Assembly: GCF_002934455.1 (NCBI RefSeq)
Contig: NZ_PTIR01000003.1
Coordinates: 248,001 to 312,000 of the forward strand
Reading direction: 5' to 3'
Source: Trinickia symbiotica
GTDB lineage: Bacteria; Pseudomonadota; Gammaproteobacteria; Burkholderiales; Burkholderiaceae
DNA: 64,000 bases
Shown here: positions 26,486 through 34,755 of the stretch, one piece after another
Position numbering within the stretch: the first letter of the stretch is position 1
Layout of the letters: each line of letters starts with the position of its first letter
Translations under genes and position numbers: made by a program
The notes under the pieces: generated by a model
Seen by the model: only the letters and a program-made list of their open reading frames with translations
Told to the model about the DNA's origin: nothing
The model's database searches: none

Positions 26486-27586
26486 TTAAAAGAAGTGCTG
26501 CAAGCCGACGCCCACCATCGTTTGATGATTGGTTTTGGCGTCCGAGGGAGAAAGGGTGTAGATCTGTGCCGAATAGCCGTGCTTCGCGCGCTGGTAGTCG
26601 ACCGTCGCGTAGACGTTCGTCGCCTTCGAGAGCGCATAGAGCGTCGTGAAGCCAACCTGATTGCGCGTGCCCTGCATGATCACGTTCTTTTTTTCGTTGT
26701 TCGGCTTCGAATAGAAGTACCCGGCTGCAACCGAAAACGCGGGCGTGATCAGGTATTGAGCGCCGAACTCGATCGTATCGACTCGATCGCCGGTCGCAGT
26801 CCATCGGGCGTTCGTGTACATGGTCGACACGCGCACCGGCCCGAACTGGTAGCGCGCGCCCGCGCCATACGTCCGATAGCTGCTGAGAGAGTTGGCTTCC
26901 TTGAGATTCGTCCAAACGGCGTTCGCGAGCAGTCCGCCGTTCTCGTACTTCAATCCGAAGCTTTCCGTGCTCCCGTTGGAAAACGCACCGGCCTGACCTC
27001 CGAAACCGTACAACGCGCCCAGTGTGAAGCCGGCAAGCGGTGCACTGGTGAGTTTTGCCGAATTGTCGACGCGCGCCCCGCCGATGCGATCGAAGTCCGT
27101 CGTGCTGCCATTGTTGCCGAGCAGTGCGTTCGCGGTGCCGGGACGGTGCATGAACGATCCCACGTAGTTGGAGACCGCGATGGAGGCAAAGTCGTACATG
27201 AAATCGTACTGACGCCCCATGCTCAGCGTCGCCCACGGCGATTTGACGCCGACCCACGCCATGCGGCCGAAGATGCGCGTGACGGCGGCAGTTGTCCCCG
27301 ACGCATTCGTTCCTTGCCCGAACGTACCGTTGTTTCCGTTGAAACCGTTCTCGAGCTGAAACACGGCTTGCCAACCGCCGCCCAGGTCCTCATTGCCACG
27401 AAGACCAAAGCGATTGCCGTTGAACATGCCACTCGTTTCCTGCGTCTGAGCGTGTCCCCCGACGTTACTGGCGCGCTGAATCCCGATATCGATGATGCCG
27501 TACAGCGTGACGCTGCTTTGTGCGTATGCGCCATTCGCAAACAGACATCCCGCGGTTGCGCCCAAACCGATCAGCAAGTGCCGCAT
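26486..27586 (-). CDS. Gram-negative porin (OmpC/burkholderial type)
   Basis: A 366-residue outer-membrane porin. Signal peptide MRHLLIGLGATAGCLFANGAYA, then the first strand QSSVTLYGIIDIGIQ, typical of burkholderial trimeric porins; FGLRGNEDLGGGWQAVFQLE and the C-terminal strand ending in Phe (VGVGLQHFF) are diagnostic. The ATG at 27586 has AGGAG eight bases upstream; a TTG two codons earlier is also in frame. It is transcribed with MFS copy B. Sites 4 and 5 lie 25 and 135 bases upstream of the ATG. Confidence 0.92.
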   Translation of the reverse strand: MRHLLIGLGATAGCLFANGAYAQSSVTLYGIIDIGIQRASNVGGHAQTQETSGMFNGNRFGLRGNEDLGGGWQAVFQLENGFNGNNGTFGQGTNASGTTAAVTRIFGRMAWVGVKSPWATLSMGRQYDFMYDFASIAVSNYVGSFMHRPGTANALLGNNGSTTDFDRIGGARVDNSAKLTSAPLAGFTLGALYGFGGQAGAFSNGSTESFGLKYENGGLLANAVWTNLKEANSLSSYRTYGAGARYQFGPVRVSTMYTNARWTATGDRVDTIEFGAQYLITPAFSVAAGYFYSKPNNEKKNVIMQGTRNQVGFTTLYALSKATNVYATVDYQRAKHGYSAQIYTLSPSDAKTNHQTMVGVGLQHFF

Positions 27587-27611
27587 CTCCAAATCTCCTG
27601 TGTCCTCTATT

Positions 27612-27637
27612 TTGTTCTACGTAGCAACTACGTACAA
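27612..27637. promoter_or_regulatory. 26-bp operator-like inverted repeat, site 4
   Basis: Left half TTGTTC, right half GTACAA. Overlapping it, in a slightly shifted register, is a perfect inverted repeat TACGTAG-CAA-CTACGTA (27618-27634). It ends 25 bases upstream of the porin ATG. Confidence 0.6.
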
Positions 27638-27721
27638 TTTATGGCGTGCGAACGCCCGAACGATGCAGGCCCTCGCGACGCCTTCTGCGCGGCAAGCGTT
27701 TAGGGGTCACATACCCGTCAT

Positions 27722-27747
27722 ATGTACTACATCGCATCGGGATACAA
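27722..27747. promoter_or_regulatory. 26-bp operator-like inverted repeat, site 5
   Basis: Left half ATGTAC, right half ATACAA, 26 bases. It lies 110 bases farther from the porin start than site 4, giving the porin-MFS operon two candidate sites. Confidence 0.55.
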
Positions 27748-27881
27748 TGTAATGCAAATGACATCTGCCTTTGCACCCACGTAAACCCGACCTGTGGGCG
27801 GACTCGGACGGTATCGGCATTCGCGCCGGACGGCGCGCGTGGAACATCGACCTTTGCCCCGATGCACAGGGACAAGTCAAA

Positions 27882-28817
27882 TCAGAGGTGCGCCTCGGGT
27901 ACGATGCGCGCCGCCTGCTGTTCTTCTTTTTCTTCGGCCTGCGCCTTGATCTTGCTGACCACATCGAGATGCTTGCGCATGAACGCAGCCGCGTGTTCGC
28001 GGCCGCCGCTCTCGATCAGGTCGAGCATCTCGAGATGTTCCTTGCATTGACGGATGAGTCGGGTCCGGTCCGTCGCGGCCTTGTACTCCATGAACCGACG
28101 AAGCTGGTTTTGACGTTCGAGAGCCTCGATGAAAAAGCGGTTGCCGGAGCAGCGCACGAGCATTTCGTGAAACTCCGAGCCGTTCTTGAACAGCATCGAA
28201 CGAGGCAGCTTGAAGATGTCGCCTTCGAGCATTTCGGTCTGAATCTTCCGGGCTTTCGCGAATGCAGCTTTGTCGATACGAAAGGTCGGCTCCAGCAAGG
28301 CGGCGGGCTCGATCGCCATGCGGAACCGGTAGCTTTGGATATGCGCCTCGCGGTCGTGCAGAAAAGGATTGATGCGCCACCCCTGGCCGGGCTTGCGGGA
28401 AATCATGCCCTCGTTGGCGAGGCGGGTGAGCACCTTGAGCAGCTGGCCGCGCGGCACATCGAAGCGCCGAAGCAGTTCGGCCTCGTAAAACTCCTCCGCG
28501 ATCTCTCCGCTGAGGCAGTCATCGGCGACCCGAAGATAGAGATCCTCGAGCGGGTCGACACCGAACGGCAACTTGGCGATGTCGATGCCATGCGCATCGA
28601 CGGCCAGAAAGATCCCGCGGTTGGGTTCCTTCACCACGAGTCCGTGCTCGGCAAGCAACGCCAATCCGCGCCGGATCGGCGATCGGGAAAGGCCGAGCTC
28701 GGCAGCCAACGCTTCCTCGCGCAGATGTTCCCCTGCCGGCAGTGAACGCGTCCGTGCAATGTCGATGATCTTGGCCGCGACCTGGTCGGCCAGCGCCCCG
28801 GTTGTCTCAGTTTTCAT
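27882..28817 (-). CDS. GntR-family regulator with two winged-helix segments and an FCD-like domain (regulator B)
   Basis: A 311-residue regulator. The first winged helix is at about 8-75 (LREEALAAELGLSRSPIRRGLALL). A second HTH-like segment lies at about 115-160 (YEAELLRRFDVPRGQLLKVLTRL, then EGMISRKPGQGWRINPF). An FCD-like helical domain follows with SEFHEMLVRCSGNRFF. The C-terminus is a Glu/Gln-rich tail. The ATG at 28817 is preferred because the family's conserved part starts right after it; the frame runs on to 28919. It lies in the middle of the seven operator sites and is divergent from the racemase-DctA operon, so it is the best candidate to bind them. Confidence 0.88.
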   Translation of the reverse strand: MKTETTGALADQVAAKIIDIARTRSLPAGEHLREEALAAELGLSRSPIRRGLALLAEHGLVVKEPNRGIFLAVDAHGIDIAKLPFGVDPLEDLYLRVADDCLSGEIAEEFYEAELLRRFDVPRGQLLKVLTRLANEGMISRKPGQGWRINPFLHDREAHIQSYRFRMAIEPAALLEPTFRIDKAAFAKARKIQTEMLEGDIFKLPRSMLFKNGSEFHEMLVRCSGNRFFIEALERQNQLRRFMEYKAATDRTRLIRQCKEHLEMLDLIESGGREHAAAFMRKHLDVVSKIKAQAEEKEEQQAARIVPEAHL

Positions 28818-28961
28818 AGTCAACGATCTGGTGATGCCTGTTGATACCACAAATTGTTGCGTGATGAAAGATAGGACACTGGGTGCATTCGGCGCCGGCA
28901 CTTCGTTCGCCAACTGCATGGAGTCCGGTACGGGTCTTCCCGAACAGGCCTCTTCGTCAAA

Positions 28962-28987
28962 CTGTACTATATTGCGCTTAAATACAA
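28962..28987. promoter_or_regulatory. 26-bp operator-like inverted repeat, site 6
   Basis: Left half CTGTAC, right half ATACAA, with ATTGC in the centre as in site 2. It ends 15 bases before the ATG of the racemase-like gene and lies in the divergent region shared with regulator B. Confidence 0.6.
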
Positions 28988-29002
28988 TTTGAGCCGCAAC
29001 CT

Positions 29003-29665
29003 ATGACTCGCGCCCCTCGAATCAGCCTCGTGCATGCCACACCACTTGCCATTCAGCCGATCACTGAAAGCTTTACGCGTTGGTGGCCCGATGCGACGGT
29101 GTACAACCTCCTGGACGATTCGCTCGCGGCGAACCTGAAGCGCGCAGATGGCAACGTCGACGCAATGACTTCGCGTTTCTCGGCGCTCGTCGGTTATTCC
29201 CTGCGTACCGGCGCCGCCGGGGTTTTGTTCACGTGCTCGGCCTTCGGCCCGGCCATCGAATCAGCCCGACGTGGGATCGACGTGCCTATCCTCAAGCCCA
29301 ATGAAGCGATGATCGAAGAAGCCCTCGGATTGGGGCGCAAGATCGCGCTTGTTGCGACGTTCCAGCCCGCGCTCGCCCCAATTGCTCGGGAGTTCCACGA
29401 CTTCGCCGCGGGAAACAAAACGGACCTTCAGGTCACGTCCTGTTTCGTCGAGGGCGCGTGGCCAGCCCTGCAATCCGGCGACAAGTCCACCCATGACCGG
29501 CTGATAGCGGAGGCGTGTGCCCGTCTGTCTGACCATGACGTGGTCTGCTTCGCCCAATTCTCGATGACGAGCGCGCATGCGGCAGCCGAGGCGGCGTCTC
29601 GACGTCCGACACTGACCACGACAGACAGCGCGGTGAAGAAGCTGAAAGCGCTCCTTTCCCGTTAG
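29003..29665 (+). CDS. Asp/Glu racemase superfamily protein
   Basis: A 220-residue protein with the two half-domains of the aspartate/glutamate/hydantoin racemase and arylmalonate decarboxylase superfamily. The two catalytic-position Cys are visible: LFTCSAFGPAIE near residue 77 and VVCFAQFSMTSA near 180. Relatives racemise amino acids, isomerise maleate or decarboxylate arylmalonates; with a dicarboxylate carrier next to it, a dicarboxylate substrate seems likelier. ATG directly behind operator site 6. DctA follows 75 bases later. Confidence 0.8.
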   Translation: MTRAPRISLVHATPLAIQPITESFTRWWPDATVYNLLDDSLAANLKRADGNVDAMTSRFSALVGYSLRTGAAGVLFTCSAFGPAIESARRGIDVPILKPNEAMIEEALGLGRKIALVATFQPALAPIAREFHDFAAGNKTDLQVTSCFVEGAWPALQSGDKSTHDRLIAEACARLSDHDVVCFAQFSMTSAHAAAEAASRRPTLTTTDSAVKKLKALLSR

Positions 29666-29740
29666 TCATTCCAACGATTGGCGACAAAAAGATCGCCATA
29701 CCTTCGTTTGCGGGCACGCTGCATCATCAGGAGACACATT

Positions 29741-31081
29741 GTGCGATTTTCGATCGGCAAGGCCATCAAGCCGCTCTACGTCCAGGTTCTGATCGGCGTG
29801 GTACTGGGCATTGCATTTGGAGCGGCCGAGCCTGCGCTCGGCACCGACATGAAAACGCTTGGCGATGCCTTCATCAAACTCGTCAAGATGCTGGTGGCGC
29901 CCATCGTATTCGCCACCGTGGTGACCGGAATCGCCAAGATGGGTGACATCAAGGCAGTCGGGCGCGTCGGCCTCAAGGCGCTCATCTACTTCGAGGTTGT
30001 CACCACGGGCGCGCTCGCCATCGGTCTCACAGTCGCGCATTTGCTGGCGCCTGGCAAAGGGATGAACGTCGATCCGGCTACACTCAATCTGGCGTCGGTC
30101 GCCGGCTACGCGAAGGTCGCGCAGGAATTGTCGCTCAAGGATTTCTTCATGCACATCATCCCCGAAAGCTTCGTGGGTGCATTCGTGCATGGCGACATCC
30201 TTCCGGTCGTCTTCATCGCCGTCCTATTTGGCCTTGCCCTCGCCCACGCCGAGCCACGCGCCGCCACGCTGATCAAAATCGTAGACGAGTTTCTCTATAC
30301 GATGTTCGGCGTCGTGACGTTCGTCATGAAATTCGCGCCGATCGGTGCGTTTGGCGCAATTGCCTTCACTGTCGGCAAGTACGGCGTGTCGAGCCTGCTC
30401 GCGCTGGGTCAGCTGATGATGGCGTTCTATGCAACGTGCCTATTGTTCGTGCTGCTCGTGCTCGGCTTCGTCCTCAAGCTTTGCGGCGTCAACCTATTTC
30501 GATTCATTGCCTACCTCAAGACCGAAATTCTCATCACCCTAGGCACGGCGAGCGCGGAGCCCGCGCTGCCCCGGCTCCTCGACAAGCTCGAGCGGATGGG
30601 CTGCGAAAAGTCCGTTGTCGGTCTCGTCGTACCAACAGGCTATGCATTCAATCTCGACGGCGTCTGCATCTACCTGACCATGGCCGTGATCTTCATCGCC
30701 CAGGCGACGAATACCCATCTGACGCTAGGTCAGGAGTTGGTGATACTCTCGATGGGGCTCGTTACATCGAAGGGTATGAGTGGCGTACCTGGAGGGGGAT
30801 TCGTCGCGCTCGCCGCAACGCTTTCCGCAGTCCATGTGCTTCCTCTGAGCGCGATCGCGCTTTTGGTCGGTATCGATCGATTCATGGGCGAGGCACGGGC
30901 GATCACGTCGATTATCGGTAACGCTGTCGCCGCCGTCGTTGTCGCGAAATGGGAAAAGGCGTTCGATCCACAGAAGATGCGTGACGCACTGTTTCACCGG
31001 GCCCAAGGTGCGGTCGATTCCGACGCGGAAACCTCGACATCCGGCCTCGCCACTGCCCGCGAGAGCCGCCCCCCAGCGTGA
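29741..31081 (+). CDS. dctA: C4-dicarboxylate:cation symporter (DctA/DAACS family)
   Basis: A 446-residue inner-membrane carrier. IGKAIKPLYVQVLIGVVLG is the DctA N-terminus; the substrate hairpins and binding motifs TASAEPALPRLLDKLERMG, PTGYAFNLDGVCIYLTMAVIF and GVPGGGFVALAATL are present. It takes up succinate, fumarate, malate and related acids (orotate in some). GTG at 29741 with AGGAG seven bases upstream. The TASAE segment is usually TSSSE in the family, a small change at the serine-rich site that could alter specificity. It is co-transcribed with the racemase-like gene, so this copy probably imports a regulon substrate rather than serving general C4 uptake. Confidence 0.9.
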   Translation: MRFSIGKAIKPLYVQVLIGVVLGIAFGAAEPALGTDMKTLGDAFIKLVKMLVAPIVFATVVTGIAKMGDIKAVGRVGLKALIYFEVVTTGALAIGLTVAHLLAPGKGMNVDPATLNLASVAGYAKVAQELSLKDFFMHIIPESFVGAFVHGDILPVVFIAVLFGLALAHAEPRAATLIKIVDEFLYTMFGVVTFVMKFAPIGAFGAIAFTVGKYGVSSLLALGQLMMAFYATCLLFVLLVLGFVLKLCGVNLFRFIAYLKTEILITLGTASAEPALPRLLDKLERMGCEKSVVGLVVPTGYAFNLDGVCIYLTMAVIFIAQATNTHLTLGQELVILSMGLVTSKGMSGVPGGGFVALAATLSAVHVLPLSAIALLVGIDRFMGEARAITSIIGNAVAAVVVAKWEKAFDPQKMRDALFHRAQGAVDSDAETSTSGLATARESRPPA

Positions 31082-31250
31082 GGTCGTGATCACATGCGCG
31101 TCCGCGAAACATGGGGAGTGGGGCGCGTGTTTCACGGGCCTCTGCGCGCGACCCGCTTCGAACTCTGCCGCTTTGCCCGGCAAGATCTAGATGTGAGCCA
31201 TCTCGATGACCATCACGCTCTCCTCTTCGCTCTCCAGTTGTGAGACTTGG

Positions 31251-31985
31251 TCAGGCAGGCGGCGCAACGGAGGCGCCAGCAACGCCATGGCGGGTCATAG
31301 CTTCGCCTATAAAACCGCTCGCCTTCATTTCTTCGATGAAGTCTCCAAGGAAGCGTGCTGCGACCGAACCCCGGTCCTTGGGGATGCCCATCGCCTGTTG
31401 AATCACCATGAACGGCTCATCCAGCAAGCGCAGACCGGCAACATTGCGCGCCTCGATTTCGAGCACCTGCTTCACGCCGGCCGCGACCTCGAGTCCGTTA
31501 TCGAGAAACGTCTTGACCACAACTTGTGACGACGCCGCGCGTACCAGCTTTGCAGCTTGAATTTCGCGGGTCAGGAACAGATCATAGGCAGTCCCCTGCC
31601 CCACTGCGATGCGATTCGACGCAACGTCAACCTGATCATTGCGCGTGATTGGCGATTCCTGACGAACGAGGTAGCGGCCCTCGATCAGGATATACGGCGC
31701 CGTGAACGCGATCCCGGCGCCGCGAACCGGGTCGATCGCAAAAAAACCAATGTCGGCCCGCCCCTCGGTCACTGCCTCTACGGACTTTCTCGCCGTTTCG
31801 AATATCGCGAATTCGAGCTCGAGTTGCAGCCGTCGGGCAAGTTCGTGTGCAAGATCGACAGATATGCCGGTCGGCGGGGCGTCGGCCGATTGCCGGCTTG
31901 CAAGAACCGGGTTGCCGAGATTGATGGACGCACGCAATCTTCCGGTCGGAGCAAACGCACGAATGATAGATGGGTCGATATTCAT
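31251..31985 (-). CDS. amino-acid-type substrate-binding domain protein without signal peptide
   Basis: A 244-residue SBP_bac_3 domain: GRLRASINLGNPVLA, the glutamate-binding-protein-like VDLAHELARRLQLELEF, VTEGRADIGFFAIDP and a lid strand near RIAVGQGTAYDLFLTREI. The protein starts MNIDPSIIRAFAPTGR, with no N-terminal hydrophobic stretch, so export by Sec is not expected. It may be a cytoplasmic ligand-binding or enzyme-like protein, or the start may be misjudged, but only 15 bases separate it from the aconitase stop and no longer frame is available. Downstream of the aconitase and likely co-transcribed. Confidence 0.75.
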   Translation of the reverse strand: MNIDPSIIRAFAPTGRLRASINLGNPVLASRQSADAPPTGISVDLAHELARRLQLELEFAIFETARKSVEAVTEGRADIGFFAIDPVRGAGIAFTAPYILIEGRYLVRQESPITRNDQVDVASNRIAVGQGTAYDLFLTREIQAAKLVRAASSQVVVKTFLDNGLEVAAGVKQVLEIEARNVAGLRLLDEPFMVIQQAMGIPKDRGSVAARFLGDFIEEMKASGFIGEAMTRHGVAGASVAPPA

Positions 31986-32000
31986 AGAAGAGTCGTCGCG

Positions 32001-34631
32001 TCACCGGTGCGCCAGCGTGCCGGCGATCGCCTTTTGGAGAATAAGTGGAATTACGCCGCCTGCGCGCAACAAATCGACTTCGAGCGACGTCTCGACGGCG
32101 GCTATCGCCGTTATCGTGTCACCGCGACCATTCGCGCGAGCGATCTTCACGCCGACCGAGCATCTAGGAAACAGTGCGTCCGGCTCTACATCGACCTCGA
32201 TCATGTCGCCAGGAGCGATGTGCAGTGTTGAAGGACTGACGCCAGCGGGCAGGCGTAACGGCAGGATGCCCATGCCGATCAGGTTGGATCGGTGAATGCG
32301 TTCGAAGCTGACAGCGAGCACGGCCCGTACCCCAAGCAGGCGCTGCCCCTTAGCCGCCCAGTCCCTCGATGAGCCCATTCCGTACCGCTCGCCCGCGACG
32401 AGCACGACCGAGTGCCCAGCCTCTCGGTAGCGTTGCGCCGCTTCGAAAATCGGCATCACTTCCCCGCTTGGAATGTGAAGCGTGTGGGCTACAGGGGCGT
32501 CGGGCTTCAGGAGATTCACGAGCGTCTTGTTGTAGAACGCTCCGCGCACCATTACCTCCCAATTGCCGCGTCGGGAAGCGAACACATTCAAGTCATCGCG
32601 ATCGTCGCCGCATTCCACCAAGAAATCGGCAACAAAACTGTCTTTTGGAATAGCGCTTGCCGGTGAAATATGATCGGTCGTGACGTCGTCCCCCACCACC
32701 AGCAACGGATACGCGCGGTAGCTGCCAAGCTGCCCCGCTTCATCCAGCGAGGCAAACGGAGGACGCCGCAATATCGTCGAATCGGGGTTCCACGGATAGC
32801 GTGCGCTATCCGGCGAATCCAGCTCGCGCCATGCCGGGTTGTCGGCCGCTACAGCGAATGACTTTCGATAATCGCTTGGTTCGGCCGCGAGACGAAGGGC
32901 CGCGTCCACCTCTTCTTTCGTCGGCCAAAGATCGGACAGCCGGACCGCCCTTCCGTCCGGCGCCATCTGCAACGCATCATGGCTCAGATCCAACGCCGCA
33001 TCGCCGGCCAACGCGAACGCCACCACCAGAGGCGGAGACATGATGAAGGCAAGATCCAGGTCAGGGTGAACGCGCCCCGGAAAATTCCGGTTCCCCGACA
33101 GGATGGCCACCGGCCGGATGGCGCTGGCCGAAATCCCCTCCTCAATCACGTCTGTCAAAGGGCCGGAGTTTCCGATGCACGTGGTACAGCCATAGCCGAC
33201 GATGTCGAACCCGACTGCGGCGAGTTCCGACAAGAGTCCGGCTCGCCGGAGATAGGCACCCGCGGCAGGAGAACCGGGGGCCAGTGAGGTCTTTACCCAT
33301 CGTGGCACTCTCAGCCCCAGGCGCCGCGCCTTGCTTGCAATCAATCCAGCGGCAATCAAGAGTGCGGGATCGGTGGTGTTCGTGCAGCTCGTGATGGCAG
33401 CAATGGCAACTGGATGAGGCGGCACGCCATGGAGAGCCGCGTGCGAATAGCAAGGGAATTGCTCGAGCGCCCTGCCTGTGTGCGCATAGCTCAAAAGATC
33501 CTGAGGCCGACGCGGACCCGCCACATGCATGCCGACTGCATCCAAGTCGATCTCGATCACGCGCGTATAGATGGGCTCGGCCTGAGGATCGAACCATAAG
33601 CCAGCACGGGTGCAAAGCGCCTCGACCAGCTCGATATTCTCGACGCTGCGGCCAGTGTCCCGCAGGTATTCGACGGTATTCGCGTCGACAGGGAAAAACG
33701 CCGTCGACGCGCCGTATTCCGGCGCCATGTTGGCGACCACGGCGCGTTGTCCGGCCGTGAGCGTCGAAACGCCAGGGCCGTAAAATTCGACAAACTCACC
33801 CGAGACGCCGATATCGCGCAGTCGCTTAGTAACGGTCAACGCAACATCCGTGGCGAGCACGCCGGGGCGAACCGCGCCCGTGAGCTTCACGCCGATCACA
33901 TCCGGAATGCGTTGCATGACCGGCATGCCGAACATTACCGTTTGAGCCTCGAGCCCACCGACGCCCCATCCCAGCACGCCAATGCCGTTGATCATGGGTG
34001 TATGGCTGTCCGTGCCGATCATCATGTCGGGGACCGCCCATATCTCACCTGCGCGCTCCTCTGTAGTGACCACGGTGGCGAGCTGCTCGAGGTTGATCGT
34101 ATGCATGATGCCGGTACCGGGCGGATGAATACGCACGCCGTTCAAGGCCTTCGATGCCCAGCGCAGGAACCGATATCGTTCGCCGTTTCGCCGAAACTCC
34201 AGTTGAAGATTGCCGCGTGCAGCGTCAGGCTGCGCGAAGTACTCCACTGCAAGCGAATGATCGACCGATGAGTCAACAGGCATGACCGGATTGAGCACCG
34301 CCGGATCGGCTCCCGCCTCGGCCAGCGAATCGCGCATGGCAGCGATATCCACGAGGGCCGGCGTGCTCGTCGTGTCATGCATGAGGACACGCCCCGGTTG
34401 AAACGCGATCTCATATTCGCTGCTGCCACTGTCGCACCACCTTAAGATGGCCTCGACCGCTCGCCGGCGTTCGTCGCCCGCGGTATTGCGCACGACGTTC
34501 TCGAGCAGCAGCCGCAGCACGACAGGCAGCCGGAATAGGCCTTGTCCGAACATGGCGGGCAGATCGACGAAGCGATACGACTTGCCGTTCACGACCAGCA
34601 CGGCCGGCGAAGGAGCGTAGGTGTTTTCCAT
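32001..34631 (-). CDS. aconitate hydratase family (AcnA type)
   Basis: An 876-residue [4Fe-4S] hydro-lyase. The three cluster cysteines are in ITSCTNTTDP and GYGCTTCIGNSGPL; TDSHTPMINGIGVLGWGVGG and VDSSVDHSL are AcnA-like, and the swivelling domain carries GERYGMGSSRDWAAKG. Slightly shorter than typical AcnA (about 890-900). As it sits behind operator site 7, it is probably a pathway paralogue acting on a citrate-, methylcitrate- or homoaconitate-like acid; the housekeeping aconitase should be elsewhere. Its ATG is only 11 bases from the operator and has no clear Shine-Dalgarno sequence. Confidence 0.87.
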   Translation of the reverse strand: MENTYAPSPAVLVVNGKSYRFVDLPAMFGQGLFRLPVVLRLLLENVVRNTAGDERRRAVEAILRWCDSGSSEYEIAFQPGRVLMHDTTSTPALVDIAAMRDSLAEAGADPAVLNPVMPVDSSVDHSLAVEYFAQPDAARGNLQLEFRRNGERYRFLRWASKALNGVRIHPPGTGIMHTINLEQLATVVTTEERAGEIWAVPDMMIGTDSHTPMINGIGVLGWGVGGLEAQTVMFGMPVMQRIPDVIGVKLTGAVRPGVLATDVALTVTKRLRDIGVSGEFVEFYGPGVSTLTAGQRAVVANMAPEYGASTAFFPVDANTVEYLRDTGRSVENIELVEALCTRAGLWFDPQAEPIYTRVIEIDLDAVGMHVAGPRRPQDLLSYAHTGRALEQFPCYSHAALHGVPPHPVAIAAITSCTNTTDPALLIAAGLIASKARRLGLRVPRWVKTSLAPGSPAAGAYLRRAGLLSELAAVGFDIVGYGCTTCIGNSGPLTDVIEEGISASAIRPVAILSGNRNFPGRVHPDLDLAFIMSPPLVVAFALAGDAALDLSHDALQMAPDGRAVRLSDLWPTKEEVDAALRLAAEPSDYRKSFAVAADNPAWRELDSPDSARYPWNPDSTILRRPPFASLDEAGQLGSYRAYPLLVVGDDVTTDHISPASAIPKDSFVADFLVECGDDRDDLNVFASRRGNWEVMVRGAFYNKTLVNLLKPDAPVAHTLHIPSGEVMPIFEAAQRYREAGHSVVLVAGERYGMGSSRDWAAKGQRLLGVRAVLAVSFERIHRSNLIGMGILPLRLPAGVSPSTLHIAPGDMIEVDVEPDALFPRCSVGVKIARANGRGDTITAIAAVETSLEVDLLRAGGVIPLILQKAIAGTLAHR

Positions 34632-34641
34632 GGGCTATATT

Positions 34642-34667
34642 TTGTATTTTTTGTCAATGAAATACAA
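34642..34667. promoter_or_regulatory. 26-bp operator-like inverted repeat, site 7
   Basis: TTGTATTT and AAATACAA are perfectly complementary over 8 bases with a 10-base spacer. It lies between the divergent aconitase (ATG 11 bases away) and lactonase genes and could control both. At that distance from the aconitase ATG a bound protein would block transcription or early translation. Confidence 0.7.
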
Positions 34668-34755
34668 TGCCGGATAAACCCGCGAGGGGCGTGCAGATCG
34701 CGATCGCATGGAACCGTGCAATCTGCCGCAGTTCGATCGCAAGAGGAAGCCAGGA

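Noticed and set aside
26453-27703. 416-residue plus-strand open frame
   Set aside because: Lies entirely over the porin gene on the other strand; no family resemblance.
27771-28745. 324-residue plus-strand open frame
   Set aside because: Antisense to regulator B; composition of a shadow frame.
28827-28852. ACCACAA-containing sequence just upstream of regulator B, considered as an autoregulatory site
   Set aside because: Imperfect GGTATC/ATCACC symmetry and poor match to the 26-bp form; too weak to list.
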